This document shows positions 1-12,413 of a DNA stretch of 64,000 bases, in pieces. The stretch is from Oxyruncus cristatus (taxonomy: Eukaryota; Chordata; Aves; Passeriformes; Cotingidae), in assembly GCA_013399855.1 (NCBI GenBank), contig VXAY01005611.1, forward strand, positions 62,001-126,000, in the 5' to 3' direction. Every line of letters starts with the position of its first letter. Within the stretch, counting starts at the first letter, position 1. The notes below the pieces were generated by a model. It worked only from the letters and a program-made list of their open reading frames with translations. It was not told the DNA's origin and ran no database searches. The position numbers and the translations under genes are program-made.

Positions 1-251
1 GTCTTTCTTGAGTTTTATCTCCCTCTCTCCCTCTCCTTTCTATTACAATTATTAAAACTGGTATTAGTATTGTTGTTGTTATTAATATTATCTTATACGG
101 TGTTTCAATTATTAAACTATTCTTATCTCAACCCATGAGTTGTCTTTTCTTTCCCAATTCTCCTCCCCATTCCATCAGTGGGGGGCAGGGAAGGGGAAAT
201 GCACAGGTGGCTGTATAGTACTTAGTTGCCTGCTGGGGTTAAACAACGATA
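1..251 (+). mobile_element. ERV-L-like LTR, 3' portion
   Basis: This is the 3' part of a long terminal repeat of an avian endogenous retrovirus; the 5' part lies outside the window. It shows a run of ATT/GTT-type repeats, an ATTAAA polyadenylation-type signal near 111-116, then CTTATCTCAACCCATGAG, which is characteristic of avian ERV-L LTRs downstream of the poly(A) signal. A G-rich stretch follows, and the end reads GGGGTTAAACAACGATA. The usual terminus of this family is a CA dinucleotide, so the last bases appear mutated. No retroviral genes lie downstream, so this is a solo LTR or the 3' LTR of a provirus whose body is to the left. The family assignment rests on recalled sequence patterns, not a search. 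Confidence 0.75.
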
Positions 252-1120
252 GCTGTAAAGGAAAAGAAAGATTAGTCTGTCATCATAGTGAAAACTAAAC
301 AACCTTAACAAAATAAAAGGAAAACTGGAGAAGACGTCTGTGTATTTGCACAGAACAAAGGATCCTGATGTTAGATGTGAAACTCAAAACACCACAGAAG
401 TACATCAGCCAGAAAGTTCTTTGCCAGCACGAGCTGGGAATGGTACAAAAGACTACCAGCAAAACAAGAAACAGGAAACTCCCAGCATAGGTTTTGATCA
501 TTTTATGGATCCAAACAAGATGTCGTTGTTTTGTTGCTAGGGTTTTCTTCAAGATGATAAATTTTGGAACAGACAGCAGATAGGCAGGCAATTAATTTAA
601 AGCTTTTATTGTTTCATTAAAGCAAATCTCAATGTTCCCTCAGACAAGAAGGAGTACCAGCAGTATGTTTTCACTGTGTAGAGGATGTACACAGAAACTT
701 ATTTGAAATAGATTTTCTGTCAAAGTGTGAAAAGTGTGTGTCCACTGCGCAAAAAGTGCCTTCTCATGGAAGAGAAGCCCTGGACAGCAGCAGCTAATTT
801 GGTTACCAACCATACTTCAAATACGGAGCAGTGAGGATGAGGAACTAGGATTTTTTTTTTTTTTTTTGTCTGAGGATTCATTACCACAGAAAATTTCATA
901 GTAAACATTTTTTCTCTCAATTCCTGTATATAGATCTCAATTCCAGTAGTCCTGGAATCTATATTTCAGCAATGAGAACTATGTGTTAGAAGAGAGGAGA
1001 ATTTAGTAGATGAGTAGAATTTAGTAGAGTAGAAGGTTTAGTAGTTTCCTAAACTACTGAAGGCCTGAAGGCCCACCATCTGGGAGGTCTGATACAAGAC
1101 ACTCTGGGATTCCTTTGGTA
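252..1120. other. Non-genic AT-rich DNA
   Basis: No gene or recognised repeat family is visible. A 17-base T run lies at 851-867. Short open frames on both strands (66-98 codons) overlap one another and show no domain. Confidence 0.6.
999..1058. repeat. Short imperfect tandem repeat with hairpin
   Basis: The 12-mer GAATTTAGTAGA occurs at 999-1010 and again at 1017-1028. Related TTTAGTAG text follows, ending in a perfect 8-bp stem (1040-1047 with 1051-1058, 3-base loop). It looks like local slippage rather than a mobile element. Confidence 0.6.
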
Positions 1121-1555
1121 TCATAGAATCAGCCAGGCTGGAAAGGACCTCTGAGATCATGAAGTCTAACCCTTGATCCAACACCACTGCAGTTACTAGG
1201 CCATGGCACTAAGTGCCATGTACAGTCTCATCTTAAAAACCTCCAGGGACAGTGAATTCACCACTTCCCTGGGCAGCCCATTCCAATGCCTGATTACTCT
1301 CTCTGTAAGAAATTTCTTCCTAATATCCAACCTAAACGTCCCCTGGCAGAGCTTAAGGCCATGCCCTCTTGTCTTACTGATAGTTGCCTGGGAGAAGAGA
1401 CCAACCCCCACCTGGCTACAACCTCCTCTCAGATAGTTGTAGAGAGCGATGAGGTCTCCCCTGAGCCTTCTCCAGGCTAAACAACCCCAGCTCCCTCAGC
1501 CTCTCCTCATAGGACTTGTGTTTGAGACCCTTCACCAGCCTGGTTGCTCTTCTTC
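1121..1555 (-). mobile_element. CR1 LINE, 5'-truncated 3' end
   Basis: This is a non-LTR retrotransposon fragment on the minus strand. Its 3' terminus lies at the left edge (TCATAGAATC, the reverse complement of the CR1 terminal repeat), and it is 5'-truncated at the right, as usual for CR1. The minus-strand frame across 1196-1411 encodes the last part of CR1 ORF2, with the recognisable blocks [20 protein letters not shown] and [11 protein letters not shown]. In intact elements ORF2 carries an endonuclease and a reverse transcriptase; only the region beyond the polymerase core is left here, so the copy cannot act. A 19-bp palindrome at 1202-1220 (CATGGCACT and its complement) belongs to the family, since the related copy at 21960 has a near version. 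The right edge is approximate. Confidence 0.92.
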
Positions 1556-2980
1556 AGGCCTGAGGAAGAATATGACACAGGAAGAAGTCTTTGCATAGAA
1601 ACAAGACAAGTTAAAATGATTCATTTTACCAGTGGCTGCTGTATAGTAAAATTCTAAGTCATTTTACTGTGGGCTTCAGATCTGGACACTGTCTCTGAAG
1701 AATATGTGTGAAGGGTAAGCAAAAGAGAAAGTCTGATAGGAAGAGGATTGCGGCAAGAAGTGGCCTGCACAGCAGCAGGAAATAGAAGTCTACATATAAG
1801 CCTTCATATACAGAGATTGTTCACAGTCTGATCAATGACATAAATTCCAGATTCTGTTTTATAGTTGAACAGTAAAATCAATCAGTATTAAAATAGAGTA
1901 TATAGAGTATTGCAGATTAAAAAAAGGGGGCCATACCTCCATCCTCCCAAGTCTGAACTCAATAGCTTTAGCAACACAGTAAATACAGAAGGTAGACACA
2001 AAAGCAGCAGGTGATTTGAGGAAAGGGGATGAAAAATATGTATTTAATAAACATTAATTCTCAATAATTCCTTCCATTTTTCTGTTCCTCTAAAACTTTT
2101 TGTAGTTGCATAGTTTTTGATTCCGCAGGTAAACAGGAGGGGGTTTTAACCTACTTATTTACAATTCCCAAACTTCCCTTTAGTTAAGTAGCAATTAATT
2201 TATGTCTAATTTGATCCATGTCAATGGAGGTGGGATGGTGAAAGTGTTTGGTTTTGTTTAATCATTGCCTATAGGTACGAGAATGTCTTTATCCTTGCTA
2301 ATACCCTTCTAGGCCCTGATCCTGCATCTTCTGAGACTTTTTCCATTGTATCCTATGAAGGGCTTTCACTGATTTCAGGGAAATAGTCACATGGACAATT
2401 GCCTGTAGGACTGGAACTTTAATCAGCAGTTGTCAAGGGCATCCTGCATTAGTGAGCTATGAAAAAAGTCTTTAAGAAGTATGCCATGCTTCAGCGGTTT
2501 GACAAAGAATTAATATTTTATGCCTATTTATGTTACTGAGAATTGATTGTAAAATTTTGACTAGCCAAAGGATATGTATGCTGTGGAAGAAGTAAGATGA
2601 CAAACTTTCTTGGTTTAAGTTAACATTCTTTAGTCACCAGACCATGCTGTGGCTCCACTACGCTATGTTCTTCCTGAATGTACCAAAACAGTCATGCCAA
2701 TCATAGGAAAATCACTTTTTCCACAACATTTGCCAGTAATTTAAATTACAAAGGATTGGCATTCATGAGTGCTGTATATTCCCTGACCTTGCTAAATTTT
2801 CCTTATATGGCCTTAAGCAAAACATTTAATCTACTTTCCGTGATAAATTTGAGTAATAACCTCCATTTATCACTGTTAGTGTTTTTTCATCTTGGAAAAT
2901 TTTGATAGCAAGGATTATTCCAGTCCCCTTAGGATAATGGCACCACCTCTTCACTGGGAACTTGAGATGAAACATCTCTT
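1556..2980. other. Non-genic AT-rich DNA
   Basis: Unique-looking sequence with no recognised gene, RNA or repeat family. Open frames are short and lack domains. Confidence 0.55.
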
Positions 2981-3029
2981 CTACTACTACTACCACTACT
3001 ACTACTACTACCACTAATAATAATAATAC
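2981..3029. repeat. (CTA)n / (ATA)n microsatellite
   Basis: CTA triplets with two CCA interruptions grade into ATA triplets. On the minus strand this gives a run of valine codons, which explains a spurious short open frame there. Confidence 0.95.
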
Positions 3030-6000
3030 CTTACTTATTTGCAGTAAAAAAAAAACACACTAAGTAACTTTCAAAATACAACATAAGGCTTTGAGACTAA
3101 ATATAAAAAATCACTTTTCTCTTGTATGAGAACCTGTTAGCAAACTGGAATTTATAGAGAACACTAGAAATGCAATTATTTTCTTACCATTGTAAGATTG
3201 ATTCTTGCAGGTTATTAGAAAATGAATTGTTGCATCACAAGAAAAATCACTGCAGCCTAGATTGCCTTTTTTTTTTTTTTTTACTAATGAAACATATTTG
3301 TTCTAAAATATTTACACATTTTTTCCTCTATAAGGGCTTCACAAGAGCATGTAAAGGTCTGGATATAGCTTCTGGTTTTGTACTTTTATTGATAGAACTT
3401 GATGTTTCTATCCTTAACTAGAAATGTCTTGCCTGCTCATGTTTATGCAAAACAGATTTTTTGGAAGAAAAAAAAAAAAAAAAGAGGTACTGTAACATCA
3501 GAAGAAAACATCAAAGGGCTAGTGGCAACATCTTAAGGCTTTTATCAAAGTAGTGAGGGAATGCATTAAAGCAACAATGTATGTAGCGTACAGATGATAA
3601 GTCTATCAAATTTAACAGTATGTCTGATGAATATAGAGGATACATTTTTACATGCATTCGTTGTTTTAAAAGAAAGACTTGAAAACAGTGATTTTACTTT
3701 CAAAACTATGAGAGGGGGAAAAAAAATTACACTCGGGTCTTTAGTTTGTGTCATTCAATGCAGCTACAGTGGAGCCAAGCCCACTTACCTGATAACAAGT
3801 TACACTTTTATATTTTTTAAAGTCAGTGTCTTCAACACACACACAAAAATATATTTAGGGCTTTTTATTCCTCTTCAGTTTTGTACCTGTTTAACAGAGC
3901 TGTATAACAGAGTACTGAGACTTGGCCTCATAAATAAGAGATGTAGATAGTTCTTGTAGCTCTGAACAAGTCTGTTATGAAATGGTGGAGCATGTCCACG
4001 AAATATCTTTCTGCCAACTCTGTTTCCCAAAAGTGTTTCCAAAATCTCTAAATTGGCTTCACAAATGCTGTTCTTTGTTTTCTATTTAACCCTAAAGTTT
4101 GAATTTAAAAGCTTTGTTTCTTCAAGCAGCACCACCATGCGATCAAGTCCACAACTAATTTTTTAGTCTCAACTTGGCCCTCAACCCCTGTGCAGAGCAC
4201 AGCTGCCTGTTCTGTTCAAATTCATGGCTTTTGCAGCCTGTTGTAGGAAAAAATACACATTATGAATCTACTGTAGGAAGACATGGCTCTTAGCCCAGGT
4301 CCTGCAGTAGTAGTCAGCTTCAAGTCCCACATAAGCCCAGAACCAGACTCTGTGACTTGTGGTTCCAGCAAGTCCATCAGCTGCTCCAAATATTTCTCTA
4401 ATGTTCACTGCCATTAATATGCAAAAATACTTAGTGCATTGATGGATAATAAACATTCACAAGTTTTACAACTAAAATAACTCATAGTTCCTGTAAAACT
4501 AGTTCAGATACAGCTGAGATTCACATCTAGTTCTGTTATTGAGGGGCGTGTATATACACACATATATACATATATATTATTTTTTTAAGCCTAATCTTAA
4601 GCACAGTGTCATACCGAGAATTTAGAAGTAAGCCTGCCCTTCACAGTAGCAAGACAATATACAGGAGGCATCAGAACAAATAATTTCCTTAATAAGAGAC
4701 CTGGCCATTTAGTTCATGTACATGTAAAAAAATGTTCTGGGTTTAGTTCACGCAAAGTATTCCTGCTGGATCATTATTATGGCAGTTATGTTTTCCATGA
4801 CCCTTGAATCCTGGTCAAGAAGAGCAAGAAATTGCTAATAAATGTTCATCACTGTACTCTGCATGCCTGCTTCATCCCCCACTGTGTGTGTAGCTCTGAG
4901 TAGGGTGATGCAGGGATGCAAAGCAGCTTCTTTCTATTGATTTGCAGCTCTTACAACGTATTCTGTGGCTCTGTAGGCTGAAATTTAACAGGCAGATGCT
5001 AATCCATCATTTCATGGAGGTGAAAAGCAATGGATAAAAATTAGCATAGGGACTTTGAAATCACAAACCTCAACTGTTGGAGTTTTATTGCAAAGTGCAG
5101 AATTTAGAAAAAAAAATCTGACGTTCTGTCTTTACTGTGTTATTTTTATTTGCTTTTGTATATGGGCACTCACTTTTTTGTTATAGATGTGACAGTTATG
5201 GTGTATTTGAGTCTGGCAGCAACGCCAGAGACCAGAAGACTCTTTCAGGATAGGAGGCCAAAATTCAGAAAACAGTTATTTTTCCTGAAAGCATAATTCT
5301 GGAGTTCATGGGAAAACCAGGAGACTTGCTTATATGCATCAGATCCCCAAACTGATTAATGCTCACTACAGCAGAGATTTATGGATCTTTCTTTCTAATA
5401 GCTCTTCTGTGAGCCCAACGAAGGGTGATTTTTTTGCACATCCTAACTCTCTCATCATAAGTTTTTCACCCATTTAATTCTACTTCAAAATGTCAGCAGG
5501 CCAAATGTGTCCATTATGGCTTATTACTATTTATTAATTGTGTTATAGCAGCAAAAAGAAGCAGGAGTAGAGTGCACAAAAGGAATGAAATGCAGTTCCA
5601 GCCCATCATACCCCTCATACCTACTTTCTGCCATCTTGGCAGCCCAGTAGCTGCCACCTCCTTCATCCATACAGGTGGACCACAAGGTCACTCAGTAGCC
5701 ATTTCACTTTTAAGATCCTGTGATATGCCAGAAGCCTCTCACACTTTACATTTTGCAGACTCCAAATAAAATTTCAGGTTCTGTCCCACATCACAGGAGA
5801 CACAAACAGCCAATAGTTATGACCACCAGATTTACAATGTGTCAGACTTCCTGCTTTCTGAATATGAGTGGAATTTTTTGGGCTCCTAGAGTGAACCTGA
5901 TTTTGCAATAAACTCTAAAAGTTTTGTTTCTCTAAGGCTGGTAAAAATCCAACATATAAAAACCTCTTTGTTAAAACCGAGGAAGTCAAAAGGGCTGAGA

Positions 6001-7299
6001 AATTCATCAAACACCCATTTCTGTCTGTCTACTGGAGTGCTTGATTAGGGCCTCACAGATTTATGAAAGACATAATAAATACAGCTCTGAACTAAAAAGA
6101 TAGCAGGAACAGAGACAGGGAATACACATTCAGTGTCTATTAATTGCCTTGCTATATGGTCCTCCATGCTTGTGGGAAGTCATGTTTTAGAAACATTCAT
6201 GGAGCTATCCAGCAGAGAACATGATACTCTTTTCAGCAGGCTTACTCATAGACTTGCAACAGCTAATGAAATAAGGTCAACTTTTTACAAATATTCAGAG
6301 CACTTTTGTTAATAAAAAAGAAGGTATTATAATAGCCAGTTGTTCAACTTTTCTAACAGGAAAAACTAATTGTGTGTGAATTGTTTTGCTCATGAAAGTG
6401 AGACAGATGTAGGAAGAAGTCAGGCAAACACCACAAACACTTGCATCCCACTTCAGGCTCCACCTGGAACACCAGTTATTCAATTACTGGGGCGTAACTC
6501 TTCAATTCACTCAACTTTATGCAGCTGTTGCAAAACAGGACTACATGGCTAAGGACCAATTAACATATGCAAACCATTTTTCAAAACTACAGCAGTTTTG
6601 TAGACCTGCATCTTTCAATATAGGAATTTTAAAACAATAATACTCAATAAAGACCACAAAAACTAATATTGTCCATTTATAGTGTCTGTTATTGGTGAGT
6701 TTGTCTCTTAATCTGACCTTTTCCATGAGTATTCTTCCTGTACAGCCCTACCATGTTATCATGGCAGTGGTAACAGATCCCCCAAAGGTTGATGACCAAG
6801 CTGTAAGGCAAGTCAACACAGCTGGCCTTTGCTCAACCATAAAGTAGAAAATCTCCTTCCCATCTTTCTGTTCATTAAACAGTGAATAACTGAAATGATG
6901 ACTTAAAATAGTAATTTACAGACTATATATTTATGATATACGAATCTGTGCTGCTATAATATGCATGTATTTCTGTTCTCATACATGGCTCAAATTGATG
7001 GTCAAACACTCAGAGAGGTTTTAAAGCAGAATAAAGACCCACTGCAGTTTACCTCAAAACTCTCCATGCACTTGAATTTCTCATTATACTAATTAATCTT
7101 ATTGGCTTCAACATGTATTTTTTTATATCCTGAAATGAAAAAGTGAGATCTATTATGATTATTGATATTTCTAAATTATCTTTCCTTTCAAGACAAAAGT
7201 CTGCCTTTCTTCTGTACTTCAAATTATGAGCCTGGTACACACTTCTCCATCAGTCAAACTCCATAGGCAGCAAAAGCTACTGCAGAGCAGGGCAGGAAG
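3030..7299. other. Non-genic AT-rich DNA
   Basis: About 4.3 kb without a recognisable gene. It holds T and A runs (3267-3282 and about 3469-3483) and a TA/CA-rich stretch at 4549-4579. A plus-strand open frame of 118 codons (3594-3950) crosses A-rich sequence and has no domain I recognise. Confidence 0.55.
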
Positions 7300-7326
7300 A
7301 GCCAGCCCTCCTAATTAGGGCTGGCT
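7300..7326. repeat. GC-rich perfect stem-loop
   Basis: AGCCAGCCCT at 7300-7309 pairs perfectly with AGGGCTGGCT at 7317-7326 across a 7-base AT-rich loop. Its G+C content is high compared with its surroundings. No T run follows, so it does not look like a terminator. Confidence 0.8.
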
Positions 7327-7559
7327 AATTCTTAGCATGATAACAGCTAAGAAACCTGAAAAACACAGCTTTAATGAGCATAAGACCTATCTAAGTAAAC
7401 CACACCCAAACAGCCGGAGTAAGCACACAGAACCTTTAGTTCTAAACTGCTGTGTAGTTTAGTTAACCATGAAAGGTTAGAACACTAACCTCTCATGTAA
7501 TCAAAATTTTGACATGGGTCAATCATGAGATGCAAAAACTTCAAGGGCTACTTCAACAA

Positions 7560-7905
7560 TGTACTATTTCTGGCCAGGTCAGGATTAACTTTTTCAGTAG
7601 CCAGGAGAGGGCATGGCTAGGACCCGGAGGTAATTCTATACCACCTCACCTCCTTGCCAGGGATGGGGGGAAGGGCATCTCTTAGCAGGAGAAGGGGTTC
7701 CCTCCAGTCACTAAACCTGGAGGCGGTTGGAGCTGGAAGGAAGGATTGAGGAATCCTGGTTGTGGTCAGGTCCAGCTCTGTGGTGAGCATTTTTGCATGT
7801 GAATCACTCTCGCTTTTGTACACATTCCTAGGTGCTGTTACTGTTTGTTTCTTATTTTTACCTTTTGTGCCTCCAAGAAAGGGGAGGAGGGGGAGGGAAA
7901 AGGAA
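7560..7905 (+). mobile_element. Probable ERV LTR fragment
   Basis: A G+C-rich block begins near AGGATTAACTTTTTCAGTAG and continues with GGCATGGCTAGGACCCGGAGG. It ends in a T-rich segment followed by GTGCCTCCAAGAAAGGGGAG and a purine run. I associate this order with passerine ERV-L-type LTR or LTR-proximal sequence, from memory only. No retroviral coding frame is present, and neither end is well defined. The right edge runs straight into the CR1 at 7918. It could instead be unique GC-rich DNA, hence the modest confidence. Confidence 0.45.
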
Positions 7906-7917
7906 TTCAGTGAAGGG

Positions 7918-8443
7918 TTTAAAGGTCATGTAGTCCATCCTCCTTGCAAAGAGTGGGGAGGTCTTCAACTAGATCAGCTGTTCAGAGCCTCATCCAAACC
8001 CATCACTGGGATGTTTCCAGAGATGGGGCATCTACTGCCTCTCTGGGCAACCTGTGCCAGTATTTTAGCACCCACATTGTGAAGAATTTCTTCCTTATAC
8101 CTAATCTGTATCTATCCTCTTTTAGTTTAAAACCATTACCCCTTTGTTTAATTACAGGCCCTGCTAAAAAGTCTGCCCCCATCTTCCTTATAAACCCCCT
8201 TTAATTACTAAAAGGCCAAAATAAGGTCCCCCTGGAATCTCCTCTGGTCCCACTTTCCTGTGCTATGGACCCCAGAGATGGATGCAGTACTACAGGTGGA
8301 GTCTCAGCAGAACGAAGTAGAGTGCAGAATCACCTCCCTTAACCTGCTTGTCATGTTTCTTTCGATTTAGCCCAGGATAGGGGTGGCTTTCTGGGCTGTG
8401 GGCATGCATTTCTGGCTCATGTCCAGCTTCCCATCTGCTTCTA
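7918..8443 (-). mobile_element. CR1 LINE fragment, older, lacking 3' terminus
   Basis: The order of blocks matches the CR1 3' region read on the minus strand: a segment like AAGGTCATGTAGTCCATCC, then ATCTACTGCCTCTCTGGGCAACCTGTGCCAG, AAGAATTTCTTCCTTATACC, CTCTTTTAGTTTAAAACCATTACCCC and GGCCCTGCTAAAAAGTCTG. It continues into the ORF2 part that normally reads GGCTTTCTGGGCTG and GGCTCATGTCCAGCTT. Near 8220-8245 a block present in other copies is missing, which suggests an internal deletion. The terminal TCATAGAATC repeat expected at the left is absent. Stops and frameshifts leave no usable ORF. This subfamily differs from the copies at 1121 and 21960. Confidence 0.88.
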
Positions 8444-11400
8444 AAGTTTTGGATCAATGCACTTCACACACATGGTGGAGCAAAATATTTAAACTCATGT
8501 ACTTCGAAAGTTATGTTTCACTTCTTCTTTAAGATATTCAGTGCAAGTGAACTGCTTCTTACAAGTATGGAGAATCACCACCGTGGAAAGCTTCATGGGC
8601 TACAAAATACCACAGGCAATGGCCACTCTCAGGAGCACTTTTATCTAGGGGGATGACAACATAAGACAATCTTAACTCAGGAAATAGAGACCATGTGCAA
8701 ACATGGCCCACGAAGCTAGCTAGCATTAAATACATGCCTCTTCTATCCTAGACACGTGTTCATGTCTTGGGGAGTAAGTGTGCTTTGAATTTCTTAGTCA
8801 AAATTAATTAATCTTGCAAACTCTCATAGATTCAAGTGACCTGTAACATGAATTACATGATAGTATTCATTAGATTTTGGTTTGGTTTAATCGTGCTAAA
8901 CCTGAAAATATGTGCACTTTAAAACAAAGGAACATAACATTGACAAAAATCTGAGAACGAAGGCAATTATAGCAGAACAAAGTCACTGAATCTTCTGTCC
9001 TGAATGCAGGTAGCAGCTTCACACTCGGTACAGACACAAGTACTTTAAGGAAATACGAGCAGAAAGAGGAGTTGGGTGTTGATCTTTACCATGCAAAGAG
9101 AAATACGAGTGATGTGGACAGAGAGAGCTCCTTTGGACACTACATGCAGTGACCACCTAGCTTCATTGAGCTCTTGAGCATACTCTCAATCCCACTGTTA
9201 GTTTTTATGCAGATTGTAATAGTTTAGCATTTTATTAGTTATTATCATGTTATGTTACTTTAGCCTTTGTAAAAGTAGTTGAAACATTATTTCCACCAAT
9301 TTTAATTTCATTTTCTAGAGTCATTGGTTTAATTCGAAGGGCAGAGTGTTTGTCATGTCCCATCAGCAGAAAAAGAGAGCCCTATTTCATGTTCCAGTTG
9401 GATCACTCCTTTTTAAATACTTAAATTTTGTGGAAGCCAGTAAAAACTGGTTCTTAAATATACCCTAAGCATCGTTGTGGATCAGCATTTTAATCCTGTC
9501 TAATTAATTAAACATATATACAGACATCTCTAATCAGAGTTCAGTTTGGTCACTTAAACTTCAGTTCCTCTGAGTTTTGGACAAATCAGGCTCAGTTTAG
9601 GTGACTTAAACTAACACAACAAAGAAGAGGAGTCCAGCTTATCTACTTGTCTCAAATGGTGTCCATTTCAGGTATTCAGGAAAAGGGAAGTTATTTGATC
9701 ATGAGCAGAGCCATACAGACAATGCAAATAATTATGGGATTCATTGAGCTGAAAGTTAGTGATTAGCAACTTCCAGCTGAAAGTCAATAGTGGTAGAATA
9801 TGAAGTTCTGAATAGGAGTTCTCTGAAGAGGTTTTACTTTAGTAAAACATGGAGTTATGAATATTCCTCACTTGCACAAATTCTGCACATCTATAGGCAT
9901 AGCAAGTGATGTTCAGAAATTTAAATAACAATGTTTACATGATATTTTTAATTTCCTTGACATTTTTCCTTCCACCTGTCTGACAAAAAGGAGCAAAATT
10001 CAATGGTACACCCAGATTTTCAGTAGCTCTCTAACATACAAATGTAACATAAATTAAAATCTAACTGAAATTGTATGAATTCAGAAATAGCAGTATGGAG
10101 AAGAATAATGAATCAATAGAATTAACTGAAAGAAAATCTTTAAAATTAAAATCCTTTGAGAAAAACTGATGGAAAAATGTGCATAAAAAATAGTCAACTT
10201 TAAACAGTAGTCAAACAGAAAATAAATTGTTTTGATTATTTTTAGGCATAAGTAATTATGTTAATTCCAAAAATTGAATTTACAAGAATAAAGTTTTATC
10301 ATTATGTATGAGGTTACATTATTAAATGTAACAGGAAATCTACAGTTTGACTCTAACCATGTAGAAGGCTTTTTATCATTTAAATATGATTTGAAGGAGA
10401 GGTAGGTGTTCCTGCATGTTACTGTGCTCTATTTCATCTCTAATTTAACCCTTTGAGCATTTTACAGAATGAACAGTACTCATGTGCATCAAAGAAAAAG
10501 ATAATTTTGATTAATTCAAAATTTGATTAAATTAATTCAAAGTTTGGTTAAAAAGTGGGAGTGTTTCAACTTGCTATCATTTTAGTAACTATAAACTAAA
10601 GTTCTTGTTGGTGTTTATAACTGGTTGAACATCTTTTTTCAAGGACTTCAGTACAAAACAAGAGAAGCTGCAGACCTGATCAAATGTCTGTAAATACTTA
10701 AGGTAACACATACATTCCCTTTATCTGTGGGAGCAAAGGCACTTCCAGAATGATTTACTCCAGAGGGGAGAAAGCCAATATTTAGGTTCTGCCTTTTCTC
10801 AGGGATTCTTTTCAGAAAGAGTAACTTTCTTCACAGCTGCTCTGAGAAGAGCTCATGGGTGCCCTGATCAACAACCCCAACATTGTCTACTCTGAGAGGG
10901 AGCAGAGAACAACCCAGACACACATGCGGAAAAGTCAATCCCAGTTGCGTCTGGCTCCCTAAATAGATTAGGAAACAGCTACTCTCACTGTGGTACCAGA
11001 TTCACACCTATCCCTACCCCCCTCAAGACATTCCTCCTTAAGCAGGGTCTTAAGCACCCAGATACCAGCAGCAGAAATATTTTCAGAAAAAAAAAAAACT
11101 TGAAAATTTCCCACAATGGAGTGGAAAGGCTTTGTTTTATCATCATTAACAATACTAATGCCAATGAGCTACAGATGCTGTCAGTTATATGGTTTTGGAG
11201 TTATCTCGCATATGTAAGGTAAATGACCATCCTTATGATGCTGGTCACACTGTCTGAGATCATGACTTACTATAACTCATTAAATACTGAGACATTTAGT
11301 TGAGTAACTGAATCCCTTTAATTAAAGTTTATATGGCATCATAATTTATACAACAAAAATTTGAACTGTCTTTACCAAACTTTTGCAAGAAAGATAGCCT

Positions 11401-12292
11401 AATGTTAGAAATTAAAACTGAACAGATGCCACCTTAGTTTGAGCTGACAGTGGAGTCTAAGAAAAAGTAGTCTGAGTCATGCCGTTATTGCTCAAAGTCA
11501 TTACATTTCACTTTCCTATTTTTAGACTTTTTTTTTTTAAATAGATGTCAAGCCCAGAGACTGAAGATGTAGGAAAGTCAAGATGAATAAGAACATTTTT
11601 AATTAGAACACTTATTTTAGAACAAGGAGGCAACATTTACTAGATTAACAGTTTAAATTTTCTGTAAGTAAACATCTGGAATGCAGATGTTTTCAAATTT
11701 TATCAGCATCTTTCTTTTTTATTCTGCAAATTGTTCCTGACTGTCATTTTTTGAGTTTGCCATCTCATCCTTGTTTTTGTTGCGTGGTGAACTCCCTGAT
11801 TTTCAAACTATTTTCATGTTATTTCTACTTTTCCTCTTTTTTTTTCCCCAGTGTGAAACACATTTAATGTTGACTACTGTCAATATAGTCCACTGATTGC
11901 CTGTATTTACATTTACACACCATTCATGATGCAGCTAAAGCAATTGGATTTCTGCAAAAATCAAGACTGGAAGAATATTTCATGCTTCTCATGCATATTG
12001 ATTACATTTAACCAGTGGAAGTTATGAAGAGAAAGAATACAAAGTGATCTGAAAGATACATCTGCATGTCCAAGCCAGAACCCATGTGCTATAGATTGTG
12101 ATTTCCACTGATCAGTTTCATCATCAGTTTATATTATAATCAGAAAAAATAATTTTCCCCCTGTTTCTTTGGCCATTTTCAAATCAGTACAACAGAGAGC
12201 CCTGGTGTGTTGTTGAACTGGTTTGCAGTGGAATTGCAATTGGCTCACCACAACCCTTAAACTGGCTCTGAAACTGAAACTGCTGTAAAACA
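8444..12292. other. Non-genic AT-rich DNA
   Basis: Nearly 4 kb without any open frame of 60 or more codons and without a repeat I recognise. Homopolymer runs occur, for example A near 11088-11098 and T near 11528-11537. Confidence 0.6.
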
Positions 12293-12413
12293 TGCTGAAC
12301 ATTTTTCTTTTTTTTTTTTTTTTTTTTTTTTTTTGTGGCCTATTTTTTTTGTAAAATAGTGNNNNNNNNNNNNNNNNNNTTGAGGGCCTGATTATCTTGC
12401 AAAATGTTCAGCA
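12293..12413. repeat. Inverted repeat around poly-T and gap
   Basis: TGCTGAACATTTT at 12293-12305 is the exact reverse complement of AAAATGTTCAGCA at 12401-12413. Between them lie a 27-base T run (12308-12334), a small CTATTTT/AAAATAG hairpin and the assembly gap. Confidence 0.7.
12362..12379. other. Assembly gap (18 N)
   Basis: A run of 18 unknown bases lies next to long T runs. It is probably a sequencing or assembly failure at low-complexity DNA, and the true length may differ. Confidence 0.98.

Noticed and set aside
2826..3014. Open frame starting with a run of valines
   Set aside because: It is translation of the CTA microsatellite.
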